DNA from: Conoideocrella luteorostrata
Lineage: Eukaryota; Ascomycota; Sordariomycetes; Hypocreales; Clavicipitaceae
DNA: 64,000 bases
Assembly: GCA_032433595.1 (NCBI GenBank)
Contig: JASWJB010000001.1
Span: forward strand, 310,001-374,000
Direction of reading: 5' to 3'
Notes under the pieces: generated by a model
What the model was told of the DNA's origin: nothing
What the model saw: only the letters and a program-made list of their open reading frames with translations
Database searches by the model: none
Translations under genes and position numbers: made by a program
Shown here: in pieces, positions 12,262-22,975 of the stretch
Layout: every line of letters begins with the position of its first letter
Position numbering within the stretch: the stretch's first letter is position 1

Positions 12262-13158
12262 AGTGAATTGTATCTCAAGCAAGCAGCCGTCGGCTGAATG
12301 TCGCTGGCGGGTTGCATCGTGGCCCGGATTAGTCGATTATATAGCATCGCGGAGTGTTTGGTCAGCTCCGCGAACCAGACTAACCCCCCACTCGCGGTCG
12401 GCACCCTTTGCAGCTATTCTCAGTATCGATGAAAGCCGCAAAACGCGGGGGTGCTAGAGCGAGTAGACTAGCATAGCTGTTGATTGGTGGCATCATATGC
12501 TACGTGTAGGTGAGGCTGATGCGGGGAGGCTCGTGTTTCGTTTCTATACTTAATGACTTTCGCAGGAGTGATTGATTTGCGCGGGTCGCTGTACGGAATA
12601 TGCAATTTTGGAGAATTTGCACAGCTTAAGGGCGGCAGATGTTGAGGCGTATGTTTCAGTACATCCACATCTGTTCAAAACCGCTGTGGACTTACCGCAC
12701 CTAACCAATGGCAATTGGAATGCCAATCGTGTGATGGAAAACCTGCTGGTTCTATTCTACCGACATCCAGTTTCCCAGCAAACCTGGAGCTTTTATGCTT
12801 CTACTCCGTTCCGACGAAAGCAACGTCCATGTCAAAATTGAATTGACACGGCCGTGGTTCAGGCCCGCTCATGTTTAGTGTCCGAATTCCCCGCGTTTCG
12901 ACTTTAGCGTGGTCACCCACCGCATGTCTGGCGCGGACACCCTGTAACTCGGGGCCATGTCACCCCGAACCCCACGAACCAGCGCTTTGGTTGCTACCAG
13001 TCCAGTGAGCTGTCAGGAGCCAGCCCTTCAAGCAAACCGCTCCACTTTATCGGTAGCTGTAAGGTCTGTCGTCACACTTCGCGACGCGGCAATGTCATCA
13101 GTGTAGCCTCCCCAACTCAACGCCGGAATAACCTTGCGCGACGGGCAGAGTACCCAGT
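12262..13158. other. Intergenic region before rtt109
   Basis: About 900 bp between the divergent GH172 and rtt109 genes. No coding sequence was recognised. It should hold the promoters of both, and a minus-strand TATA box lies at its left edge. Confidence 0.6.
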
Positions 13159-14871
13159 ATGGACCCGGCATTGCCAAACCCATCCGCCGATGATGGCCGA
13201 CTGGCAGGCAGGCTGGCTGCGGTCCTCCCAAGCGGTGTTCCCTTTGGAATCTATCACGTCTCCACGCCGCCTCGAAAGACGGACGCGCTATACTCGTCGC
13301 CGCCGAACGAGCGACCCGATCGAACATACTGCGAAAATCATTTCCTAGCCGTGTCAATTGATGTACCGTCGACCACGCAATCTGCAATCCGAGATGCCAA
13401 TCCGTCGCAGAGCGGCACTGGATCTAGGAAGGAGGTGGTGGTGCTCGGCATCGAGATATTCATCTACACCACGGCTCATTCTACAACCCTGTTTGTTTCA
13501 AAAGCCGACTCAACAGGCTATCTGCAGCTTTTGAACTTGCCGAAGGGAACACCAAGCCCCATCCGGGAGGTCTGTGCTTCCTTCATCGAACATCTCATTG
13601 AGAACCGCCGTCGACGCGACGTACAATTCGTGGTTAGTCTGTTTGCGAGATCACAGGGACAGTATCTCTTCCCAGGCAGCGTCGACCATGGCGGCAAACA
13701 TGTTCTAGATGACTGGGGGCTCATTAAATGGTGGTGTCGTGTGCTGGACCCTGTAGTCACCTCTCCCCCAGCAGGATCTGGCGCGTCGTCGTGGAAAAGT
13801 GTCAAAGGTTACTTGGTTGTGCCGGGCTTGGATACCCACGAGACCCGCGCTTTAATACCTCGTACCACGGCAGCCGCTTCCTCCTGGTCGCTTGCCCATC
13901 CGCTGGAAAAGATTTCCCACTACTGTCGGGAGTTCGATTGGGTGCCGCCGAGGTGCCTGATTCCCCGGTTTCCCGACGATCCCAAGTCCCGTTTCCGCGA
14001 CGAGTTGGACGAAGAAGCTGGCACCTCCCGGGCCATGAAACACACCGGCAGCTGGAAAAGTGTCAAGACGTTGGACATGTTTTGGGAGATGATGGCATAT
14101 AGACAGGAATGCTCAAGCGGCAGAATGACTGGCTTTATTTGGGTAGTGTTTGATGACAAGTCCGAAGGCACCACCGAGGCTGAAAGCAAATACACCCCTT
14201 CGGGGACTCTGACGAAGCAGGGAAATGAGCCACTGTCTGTCACGGCCCCTAACACTGCGCCTCGCAAGTTGTTCCTTTCGAAAGCCGACCGACAAGACAA
14301 AAGAACGCCCAAGGTTGGAAACAAGAGCAAGAAGAAAAAGATCAAGCTGCGAGGTCCTATCAAGCCGAGGCAGCCCCAAGCCAAAACAGAACAGCGAAAT
14401 TATCTGCTCAAGATTCCTATCTCGACGGCATACTATTACTGGCCAGCCCAAGGACGTGGAGACCGCGTTGTCAATGAAACAACGTACAAGCGCATAACCG
14501 ACCTCATGCTCCACACTGATTTTTCCACCCTGGACAAGGCAGTTGGTAGCTCCAAACGTTGGATCAACGAAGTTGGTATTGGCAGTACTTGGGGGCGTAC
14601 TGTGGTGGGACAAAGAGAGACGCCGGCGACAGCGGCAAATGCCGACGGGGCTGCTGGTGTCGCCGACCCAGTCCATAACTTATCTAGCCTTGTTAAGAGG
14701 AAAAGGTCAGATACGGCGGGGCAAGAAGAGAACGGCGGCGTCAATGTTCTCACTGCTGGTCTTGTCAAAAGGAAGGCCAAGGCGGATCAGCAGCAGCAAT
14801 CGTCGCCAGACGGTAAGGCTGACGTGACTGTGTTGAATCCTGGACTGTTAAGAAAGAAGCCGAAAACATAA
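13159..14871 (+). CDS. rtt109: Histone H3 lysine acetyltransferase Rtt109
   Basis: A single-exon protein of 570 residues in the fungus-specific Rtt109 family. The yeast enzyme acetylates newly made histone H3 (mainly Lys56) with chaperones Asf1 and Vps75 during replication-coupled nucleosome assembly in the nucleus. Family blocks visible here are the VVVLGIEIFIYTT strand near residue 93 followed by FVSKADSTGYL, the VLDDWGLIKWWCRVLDPVV segment near 181, and WEMMAYRQECSSGRMTGFIW near 305-330, which contributes to the active-site region. Residues 390-420 form a Lys-rich insertion, as in other filamentous fungi. The C-terminus carries three basic LxxGLVKRK-like motifs. The start ATG gives the usual short Ala/Pro-rich head (PSGVPFGIYHVSTPP). 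Identification rests on several ordered family motifs. Confidence 0.9.
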   Translation: MDPALPNPSADDGRLAGRLAAVLPSGVPFGIYHVSTPPRKTDALYSSPPNERPDRTYCENHFLAVSIDVPSTTQSAIRDANPSQSGTGSRKEVVVLGIEIFIYTTAHSTTLFVSKADSTGYLQLLNLPKGTPSPIREVCASFIEHLIENRRRRDVQFVVSLFARSQGQYLFPGSVDHGGKHVLDDWGLIKWWCRVLDPVVTSPPAGSGASSWKSVKGYLVVPGLDTHETRALIPRTTAAASSWSLAHPLEKISHYCREFDWVPPRCLIPRFPDDPKSRFRDELDEEAGTSRAMKHTGSWKSVKTLDMFWEMMAYRQECSSGRMTGFIWVVFDDKSEGTTEAESKYTPSGTLTKQGNEPLSVTAPNTAPRKLFLSKADRQDKRTPKVGNKSKKKKIKLRGPIKPRQPQAKTEQRNYLLKIPISTAYYYWPAQGRGDRVVNETTYKRITDLMLHTDFSTLDKAVGSSKRWINEVGIGSTWGRTVVGQRETPATAANADGAAGVADPVHNLSSLVKRKRSDTAGQEENGGVNVLTAGLVKRKAKADQQQQSSPDGKADVTVLNPGLLRKKPKT

Positions 14872-15120
14872 CAAAGTCTCGTTTTCTTTTCCCTTTTCCG
14901 GTGTATTTTGTGAGCGCCGTCAAGCAAGACAAAAGATGGAGTGTTTAGGCGTTGATTTGTTCATTTATCGTAATGAGGGCACAGCTACGGGCGAGATATT
15001 TGAACTAGACAAGCCATGATGTATAAGCAGGAGGCTATGTAAACTACTAAATGAAAACAGATCCTTCACATGACTGGTCTCTACATGCAATAGTAATTGG
15101 GTTCAACAAAACAATGCCGT

Positions 15121-16378
15121 TCACTTCTTCAGATGCCCCAAATTCACAGCTGACAACGCTTCTCCGCCACCCAAAACGGCCATGACATTCCGCATGCACA
15201 GCTCCTCGAACCCAGAATGCGTCTCCCACGTTCCACCGGCATTATGGCAAGTGAGCATCGCACGCCCTTCAGCGGCAAATCTCCTCAATCCCTCATGGAC
15301 ATGCGGCTCATTCGCATAGACGTCCAAAGCCACGGCGCTCAGCTTGCCGGACTTGAGAGCCTCAACCAAATCATCCTCGTTGACCAACGCGCCCCTCGCG
15401 ATGTTGACAAAGCGTCCTCCATGGCGGAAATGACCCAGCGTGGAGGCATTAATCGTAGTTGCGCCGCCGAAAGATGCAGGCGTGCACAGGATTGCGCAGT
15501 CTGCCGTCTCGAGCAGACTTTCCAATGAGTCGTGGAAGGTGGCTTTGACGGACGCTTCCACGCTGTCCGCCTTGCGCTCCACGTCGAAGTAGTGAATCTT
15601 CATGCCAAACCCGAGGTAGCATCTCGTGGCTATGCGCTGGCCAATATTCCCGAAGCCAATGATGCCGAGCACATGGTTGCGCAGGTTGTGGCACTGCGAG
15701 GGGGAGTTGAGGTGACAGTCCGAGAAGGCTGACGGGGAGTTGGATGTCGCGGCGTTGATGCACCACGGAATGTAGCGGAAGGTAGAGATGATCATGGCGA
15801 TGGAGAAGTCCGCTACCGCTTCGGCGGGAGATGTACCTCCGTTGCAGTAGATGATGCCTAGTTGGTTAGGTCAGTGAGAATATTCTTATTTGGCAGCGAT
15901 ACAATATGAAGCAAGTAGTGTTACCTCGTGCGCCTAACATCTTGGTATCAACCCAATCGAATCCCGCGCCTGCACTGGCAAACACCTTGACACTTTTGGG
16001 CAGTAAAGTAATCAGCTCTTCGTTCCAGTCCCCCATCTCGCCCCCCGTCTGCCAGAACGGACGGAAAATAGCTTCAAATTCGCCCCATTTGCCATCCTTG
16101 AGGGCCTGAATGAATGGTCCTCTTTGTCGCTCATCTGTAGATGGGCGAAGAACTTCGTATTGTGAGGACAGGAGGTCATGCGTGGATGGGTTGAAGCGGA
16201 TGGGGTCGCCGAGATGTAAGACGCGGCGGGGTTTGGGAGCTGAGGATGGGGATGATGTTGGTGCGGTGGTGATGCTATGGCTGGAGAGATGTGGATGCCT
16301 AAGCGGAAGGGGGTGCGAGACGGGGGATCCGGCTCGTGGAGTTGAGCCGGGGATGGGGGTGTTGTATGGTTCTGCCAT
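15121..16378 (-). CDS. D-2-hydroxyacid dehydrogenase (NAD-dependent)
   Basis: Two exons, 16378-15925 and 15857-15121, join across a 67-bp intron (GTAACA...CTAG) and encode 396 residues. The enzyme should interconvert a 2-keto acid and its D-2-hydroxy acid using NAD(P)H. The Rossmann motif is LGIIGFGNIGQ (GxGxxG). Catalytic positions of the family are visible as Arg in NIARGALVNEDDL, Glu in DVYANEPHV and His in LTCHNAGGTWE. The SAGAGFDWVD segment lines the substrate cleft, as in D-mandelate-type dehydrogenases. The first 50 residues are Pro/Ser-rich and probably disordered; a later start is possible. The gene faces rtt109 tail to tail, with 249 bp between the stops. The substrate is not determinable. 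Confidence 0.87.
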
Positions 16379-17679
16379 TGCGGATGATGTAAAATGTAAG
16401 CTGTGATGTGTGGTGTATGATGCGTGTCACGTATAGCAGAAAAGATAAAGACAAAAGGGCGAGAATGGCAGATTATATCAAGTCCAGCTTGCTTGCTTGC
16501 TTCGGGTATGAACGTGAGGCCGTTGTGGTGGTGAGCGGTGGTGAGAGAGCGCGCCTGCGGTGCGTCCGCCATCGGCTTTTGGTGGTCGGCAATCGTCCGA
16601 CCCCCACCGAGCACGGACTGGGGGCGGCCGGCCGATGGGCGGAGATACCAACAACGCCTCTGCGCATGGACTGGCTGATCATGGTTATAATTATTGTATG
16701 CGGTTTGTCATGTGGCGGCACGTTGCTGTATTTATCAAATCAGCTGCGTCTTGAACTTTGCAAGCAGGCGTTTATTTTTGACGTTACGTGCGTGAATAGC
16801 GTAAGCCGTACGCGTGCACGGATCATGATGACAATCAATGGAGATGTAGACGAGCCAAGCCTATATTAGTCTGAGCATGTAAGACATCTGCCTTCAGCCA
16901 CTGATAGTTTCATTCACCGCAACCAAACGGATACAGGGCATTTGGACTCATTTCTTGCGGAATTGCCAATTGTTTGTAGTCATGCATCAGGCTGATATTG
17001 TGACATCCCAAAGACGTCGTATTCGCTGGACGTACGCTTCTACCAGCTCGTCATTAGTCGCTTCGTGATGTGACGGATATGATAGTGCAGACGTAAAGCA
17101 CTTGAATCGTGGTCATCGCTGGCGATAATAGTTTACAGAGAAAAATATGTTGACGTTGCCGTAATTCAGTATATGTCCATGGCGCTATTTGTGACAGACG
17201 TGGTCGATCGAAGTCATAGTGCGCGAACCGGAGTTTGTGAACCAGACTTGGGAGCCATTTTGTGTCTGCAAGGCCGCGTCTTAAATTGGGTTTACAGTTG
17301 GGAAATACTGCATCGAGCCGCGCATTAGTAGGGTAAACTTTCTGGCGTATGGATACTAGGATCAAGTTCCTTGGTATAAAAACAACGCTGTTCCCGGCTA
17401 TTCCTTTTTTATCCTCCTTACTGTTATTTTCTGTGTATCCTATCCGGCCACATCCAAGTATGGTTCTCTCTATAGGGCCAACTTTATGTTCCAACTATGA
17501 CAAACCACAATAGCGTGCGGTTATCTTCGAAACCCGCGATAACCTCTTCAAGAAGAGAGGGGCAACAAATCCCAAGCTTTCTAAACGAGACAAGAGCGTA
17601 GTGGATAAAGCCTGCTCGCTATACTAAATAGAGCGGTTTTTTCTCGTACTCAGGGGGGTGAAACCACACTTGTTATCAA
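16379..17679. other. Intergenic, no supported gene
   Basis: Open frames up to 153 codons occur but lack recognisable domains and overlap each other on both strands. The first few hundred bases should be the promoter of the dehydrogenase gene. Confidence 0.55.
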
Positions 17680-17880
17680 ATGACTCCTTCGACCTTCCGT
17701 CTTTTTTTCACCTTACCTCCTCATGTCACGATTATGATTTGGGAACTTGCGATGCGGTCCCTGAACATTGGCAGCTTAATTGTTCCGACACTATGGCCAA
17801 GTAAGACACCAAGTCAACTGCTACAAACAGAGCAGTTAAAGACCTTTGCTCAAATGACCGACTGTCAATGGAAAATATGA
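17680..17880 (+). pseudogene. 2EXR-domain gene fragment
   Basis: A 66-codon frame whose first 30 residues (FRLFFTLPP...IMIWELA) resemble the start of the fungal 2EXR domain, which normally reads FHLFPxLPxElRxxIWxLA. The rest of the usual 250-400-residue protein is missing. The frame ends exactly where a repeat shared with position 49745 begins, so this is probably a truncated relic. Function of 2EXR proteins is unknown. Confidence is limited because the match is short. Confidence 0.4.
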
Positions 17881-17950
17881 GCCTATTTGAGGGCCATAGC
17901 TACACATGAAAAGTAGCCTCTGGCTACGTCCTTTTTTGTGTGACCGAAGA
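17880..17950 (+). repeat. Dispersed repeat, copy 1
   Basis: The segment from GCCTATTTGAGGGCCATAGC onward matches 49745-49815 with mostly transition differences (for example TTTGAGGGCC against TTTAAGGGTC). Confidence 0.55.
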
Positions 17951-18048
17951 TCCTAAACTAAAAGCTTGGCAACAAAACTTCGCTGAAAGCTTAAACGGCT
18001 TATAAATACAACAAGTCTTCAGTCTAAGAAGAGAGACCTTAAGCTTAT

Positions 18049-18262
18049 TGTTGGAATCCTGCCGCCAAGCACACTAAGGAGCATGGAGCGAGTCACGTGG
18101 TCACATTTCGGCCACCCTATTTATACGACGATATTAGGCTTCGTATCTTGACTTGTTTTCTCCCTCTTAGACAGACAGAAAGACTTATTGAATATATTGT
18201 ATTTTGAAGCCAACGATCTAGATCGCTGCACAACACCCTGTGCAACGCACACTTATACACTT
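18049..18262 (+). mobile_element. Copia-like LTR relic, copy A
   Basis: It begins with TGTTGGAATCC, a usual start for fungal Ty1/copia LTRs. It shares about 200 bp, in opposite orientation, with 47868-48064: CACGTG inside a ...GTGACCACGTGAC... core, TATCGTCGTATAAATA, GATCTAGATC and GTTGCACAGGG all align in order. No gag or pol reading frame follows. The LTR assignment is inferred from the termini and the inverted copy. Confidence 0.6.
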
Positions 18263-19127
18263 TGTCGACCCAAAGCTCACACCCACAACACTCGTATACT
18301 GGTGTCTGACACACCACCAGCAACGGAACTTCAAATCTATGATAGGTTCCACGGAACCTGAATCAATTCGTTGGGGGCTTATGTAGGATAAGATCCATTG
18401 GTTCAATTAACCAATCGGAGGATATCAGGCAGTTGCACACATTAAAAAGCAACTTGATTATAGTAGGACCTGGAGCAGGGCTCCGAACATGGTCACAATT
18501 CAAGTACGGGGAACTTGCTGGTCTTCTTAGATAGCTGGGCTAGAACCCTTTTAATAGCTGATTTACTTGACTTAGCTAAAACTGGCGAAACCCAAGTCTC
18601 ACATGAGAATAATCCCTTCAGCAAAGAAGCTCTTTTCTGTCCACACAACACATAGCTCCCCCCGGGGAAAAAAAGAGAACAAATAGAGCGGGGTTGTCTC
18701 ATGCTCAGGAGGATTATGTTTGGGTGTTTTTTTTTTTGTTTTTAAAGAACTTACAAAGGGATTAGTTAAGGTGCTAGCGGCTGTCGGCCAATTTGAACTA
18801 TGTAATAAGTAATTCGTTCTAAATAGTCTTAGTCAGTCCTCTGTTGTTTCTCTCAGTGACTACAGGTTCTGATAACCCGCCACATAAGAAGAACCAGCTC
18901 TCTTGTGGAGCACCGAAAAGCACTTATATCCTGTAACATAGCCAATAAAAGCAGCTAGTTTTATGAAGGGATGCGAATGTTCATTTCAGTCAATGTACAA
19001 AGTCAATTGTGTGGCGATAATCTCAACCATATATCTACTCGTGCACTAAGTCTATCTACATTCGGTGCAAAAGGAACAAAACAGCTTCTTATAATACAGG
19101 TCCATGCCTCCATATACAGCACGATGA
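18263..19127. other. AT-rich tract, possible internal remnant of the LTR element
   Basis: AT-rich sequence with many stops in all frames and homopolymer runs. It may be the decayed inside of the adjacent LTR element, but no retroelement protein could be read. Confidence 0.4.
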
Positions 19128-19952
19128 TCAAAGGAAATCAGCCAGCGTCTCATTCAGTGTCTTGCCCTCCTTCAGGGGAACAACATTGCCCTGCTTGGCC
19201 AGTCCAGCATTGTTATGCCAGACAACCTTCATGCCAGCGTCGGCCGCGCCTTGAACATCCCCCGCGCTTCCGGCAACAAACAAGGCGTCCTTTGCTTCCA
19301 CCCCCATCGCTTTCAGAATAGCTTGATATGCCTCGGGTCGTGGCTTGTAGAACCCGCTTTCCTCGGCCGTGACTACCGCATCAAAGACATTCTGGCTGTC
19401 GCCCCCGGGAACGGCCTTGGCAGCCCGTTGTGCGGCAATATTGCCAAGCTTCTTGGAGCAGTTTGTCAAGACACCGAGTCGGTAGCCCTTTGTCTTTAGC
19501 TGCTGCAGGACGTCACCGGTGCCGGGCCAGGTTTGCACGCCGGTCCAGCCGCCGAGAACCCCTTCGGAAGACGACTCTGGTAAGCCAACCTCGCGGGCAG
19601 CCTGTTTGACCATTGTCTCGTAGGGGACATATTCCCCTGCGCTGAATGTGTTCTTCAAGTACTGGGCTCGCCAGGGTGCCCCCTCTTCCGGTGTTCCGGA
19701 TGGGGTTGATGCATCCCACAGTTCCCATGAGTTGAGCAGCGCAGTGAGAAGGTCGAATATGATGACCTTTGGCTTCCAGTCGGAACCGGTTCCATTTGTG
19801 GTGGTGGTTCCGTTTGTTGCGGTCCCGTTTGTTGCGGCAGTCTCGTTTGTTGTGGGAGTTCCGTTAGTTGCGGAGGTTCCGTTAGTTGTGGGAGTTCCGT
19901 TAGTTGTGGTGGTTCCGTTAGTTGCGGGGGTTCCGTTAATTGCAGCAGTCAT
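19128..19952 (-). CDS. HAD-superfamily hydrolase (2-haloacid dehalogenase-like)
   Basis: A 274-residue single-exon protein from the ATG at 19952. An upstream in-frame ATG at 20015 would add 21 residues that do not belong to the family. Motif I is IIFDLLTALL, with the nucleophile Asp67 in the D-x-x-T form. Motif II lies at LGVLTNCSK, and the Lys motif at ESGFYKPRPEAYQ. The motif III acidic residues are in VAGSAGDVQGAADAGM, where the usual D-x-x-x-D reads more weakly. Members hydrolyse phosphate or C-halogen bonds; the real substrate is unknown. Residues 6-56 form a run of NGT/TTN repeats placed before the enzyme fold, unlike a usual HAD protein of 230-250 residues. Probably cytosolic. Confidence 0.82.
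   Translation of the reverse strand: MTAAINGTPATNGTTTTNGTPTTNGTSATNGTPTTNETAATNGTATNGTTTTNGTGSDWKPKVIIFDLLTALLNSWELWDASTPSGTPEEGAPWRAQYLKNTFSAGEYVPYETMVKQAAREVGLPESSSEGVLGGWTGVQTWPGTGDVLQQLKTKGYRLGVLTNCSKKLGNIAAQRAAKAVPGGDSQNVFDAVVTAEESGFYKPRPEAYQAILKAMGVEAKDALFVAGSAGDVQGAADAGMKVVWHNNAGLAKQGNVVPLKEGKTLNETLADFL
19770..19945 (-). repeat. Imperfect short tandem repeat coding a Thr/Asn/Gly head
   Basis: Units of about 15-18 bp (of the kind ACTAACGGAACC on the coding strand) are repeated about ten times and encode the NGTPTTNGT-type stretch at the N-terminus of the HAD protein. Confidence 0.8.
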
Positions 19953-21689
19953 GGTGAAGGCTGACGGGGTTTCGCAATGAAAAAGATATAGTTTAGTAAA
20001 ATGACTGTAAAGCACAGTTTGTTAAACTGAATGCCCAGTGGACACAATGAGGACGACACAGATTAGAATGCAGTCAAGCGTCAGTCGGTGATGCAGAAGT
20101 GAGGAGAGAGGCAAGTTATCAGAGGGCGCAAATGGCCAATTTATCATCGTGAACAATGTCTATTGTCTCCGTTATAGTCTTAGTCTTAGTTGCGAGTCCG
20201 GCCTCTCCAAGTTCTAACGCCCGACGCCTTCCCTAAACCGGCGCTTGGCCGAACGGCCTGAGCCGACATGCCACCAATGAGGCTCAGCATGCATGCTTTT
20301 CTTGGGCTTTGTGTGCCTTGCATGCGTATTATTTGCATCGGGCCCTGCCAATAAGATGATGCAATTAAAAGGTTGTATCAGATCAGATGCAACATGCTGG
20401 TTCCTGCGTGCCACAAGCCGCAGTGGCACCATGGCCTCACGAACCCCCACAATGACGGATGAAACCATGGAGTCGGTTCACGGTGTGGTTAATTATAGTT
20501 CAATGCAGGAGCCGGACGCTTTTTGATTGGCCGCGGGCATGGTCTGCCATCTGATTGTCTGTCATGACTGCTATGCGTGTTTGGAGGCAGCCTGCGTGAT
20601 TGCTTGCCAAGAACGTCCAATGGTCGCAGCACCGTTTAGTCTGTTTGTGACAATGAACGGCCCACCAGCTCAATTATCGCGATGACATCTGGAGATGTGG
20701 ATACAGTTCGCAAGCATGAGAATTGGCAAATCGTTAACTAGCTTCACGTTTTCCTCCATTTGACTCGCATGCAGCTAATCAGTCCGACTGCTGCGCCTTT
20801 TGGAGTGATGTCGCGGATGTGGCTCGCTGGGTTGGCCGCCGCGGATTGAAGCACGACTTTGCAATGTCTGACGCTCGCGCTCATCATCAATGTCAGCGGC
20901 TGAGTTGATGGCAAGGTGGGGATGACGATAGGCGAAGAGGCCGATGACCTGTATCCCGAGGGCGCGGTTACGTGAGATTACGAGGTCTGGACTCGAGGAG
21001 TGGGTTGGACTGAGATAACCCTGTGCGTTTGGCAATAGCAGATTTCTTAGAGAGACGGAATTGGACTTGCTTCTGCTCCCTACGGACCAAAATCAATTAC
21101 CCGGTGGTTGCAACCGTCGTGCGTGTTCGCCGAACCGGTAAGCAGCCCGTGCGTTCGGAGCCCCAGAAAAATAAAACGAGGTACGAGCATCTATTCATGA
21201 TTGGGTCGTGAGCCCTGCTCCGTCAGCTTCTGGGCACAGCCACCTGTCAGCCGCTTGGTACGCCCTTCGAGAATCTGACGCTCTGCTGATGGCCGTAAGT
21301 CGCGGTTGCGCTAGCGAGGCAGAGCTCGTTCATCTGGGTCTGCGCGGGCATCTCGCAGTCGGGAGGTGAAGCAAAAACGATAGTTGCCCAAACTCGCAAC
21401 TCACTGCGCTGGAGTCTCTTCCGGGAGAGGTTCCTCTCGCAAAAGCACCGAGTCAATGCTACAAAGGAAGCACGCGCAAAACCGGCAGCCTGCCGGGAAT
21501 CCACGCGACTGCCAGCGACGCGACGTCCGCGGGAGGTACAGGTCGAGCGACACGCCGCCGAATGCGGTGCGATAGCGGCGGTCACCGCAATGGTCAGCCA
21601 AAAGGGGGCAGAAATTACATATAGCAAGCTGGGAATTTAGACGGTGTTAGCTACTGGGAAGAAATACAAAAAAAAAAGAGACAAGAAAA
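19953..21689. other. Intergenic region with no supported gene
   Basis: Contains the presumed promoter of the HAD gene. Minus-strand sequence at 21250-21650 may be decayed downstream sequence of the PTR2 pseudogene, but no transporter motif could be read there. Confidence 0.5.
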
Positions 21690-22325
21690 GAGAAGAAACA
21701 CATGAACAAGCGCTGAACAGTGGTTTCCGGATCTACCGTAATTTGCTCACCGGACTTGAGTGTCTTGAGCATAGGAGGCACATTTGTGTACTGCTCAGCG
21801 CATAGGAGCGTCACATTAGTCTTGATGCCGCCTGTTTCTAGGCCAATAATGACCATTGCTGCGATCAGCCCGCCGCGTCCGGCCTCGTTGATGATGGCCG
21901 CAAAGTCGAGGTCAAGACTAGGATTATAAGGCCGACAATGTAAATAACGCATGCTGTCAGAATGCCTTTATACCTTCCCAAATACTGATCTGAGCGAAGC
22001 CAGCAGTGCGTGTTGTGGTGCCATGTAGTCGGCGCTTACTAGCCACAATTGCGCCAATGACAGTTGAAGCATACGCCAAAAGCTTGAAGAAGCTGCCCAG
22101 CGCCGTTGCCACAGCTTTACCATTGCCAAGCGCACCAGGTATGTTGATGACGGGGCCATACGGATTGTAGCAAGTTCGTAAGTCATGATGTGTTCGGTGT
22201 CAGGCCAGGCAGGGAGATCACCTACTTGATGTAGTTTTGCATTGGCCCTGGCGAACCAAAGTGCGTAAAACGCCCTCCAGGCTCGACAATGAGAATGTGC
22301 GGCATAGTCTTGGGAAGCTTGTTCG
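21690..22325 (-). pseudogene. PTR2/POT peptide transporter, disabled
   Basis: Pieces of a proton-coupled oligopeptide transporter are readable in order on the minus strand: GPMQNYIK, PGALGNGKAVATALG, LLAYASTVIGAIVA, then (after a 50-bp intron that still splices in frame) NQYLGRYKGILTACVIYIVG and LIILVLTS, then EAGRGGLIAAMVIIGLETGG and IKTNVTLLCAEQYT. Between LVLTS and EAGRGG the frame shifts by one base. An earlier intron appears to have lost its AG acceptor (CTACAA where CTACAG is expected). Family hallmarks such as ELCERFTYYG are altered to EPGGRFTHFG. The second half of a roughly 600-residue transporter is absent. Several independent defects indicate a pseudogene. Confidence 0.78.
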
Positions 22326-22975
22326 GGACTCGTCTGAAACTGCCACATTGTGACCGAATCAGTAGTCCCAACATAGACCATCACTGTGATGACTAAGAGC
22401 GACCAACCGTCAACATACCCTCGACTTTCATAGACACGGTTGGGGCCCCTGAGATTTGCTCCAAGATGTACGGAGTATTTCATTCCGAGTTTTAAGAGTC
22501 CAAGGTCGAAGGTGCTCTGGTTAAGTCTATATAAGCCCACCGATAATGAAAGGCACCCAATTTTTCTCCATCATCAAGAGCAACAGCTACGCAAGTAAAT
22601 TCCAAAAAGGCCGACAAAGGCATCGATTACCTACCATACTCTTTTTGGGGCTGGTCAGGGGTCCACAATGAAAGTTGTAAATGCACGGCCGCTGGGTGCC
22701 CAATTCACGGCCTCCATTCAAGTGCTGTTCAAAGTGGACTGACTACGTCCTTCATGAATCCAGGATATCTCCGCCTATCTTATTTATTACCCGTCCATGC
22801 CGGTCTTCTGTCTGGTGTGCGGACTCTTGGCAAATCCTGCCGATGATCCAAAGTCGCCGTCTCTCCAACATCAACATCGGCATCAGAAAGTGTGGAAAGT
22901 GCCTAACCGTGATCTTGGACAATCTCTCTCTCTCTCTTTTCTTCTTCTGGGAAGGGCAGGCTGCACAAATTCAAA

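Noticed and set aside
14113..14676. Long antisense frames across rtt109
   Set aside because: They mirror the GC-rich codons of the real gene and have no domain of their own.
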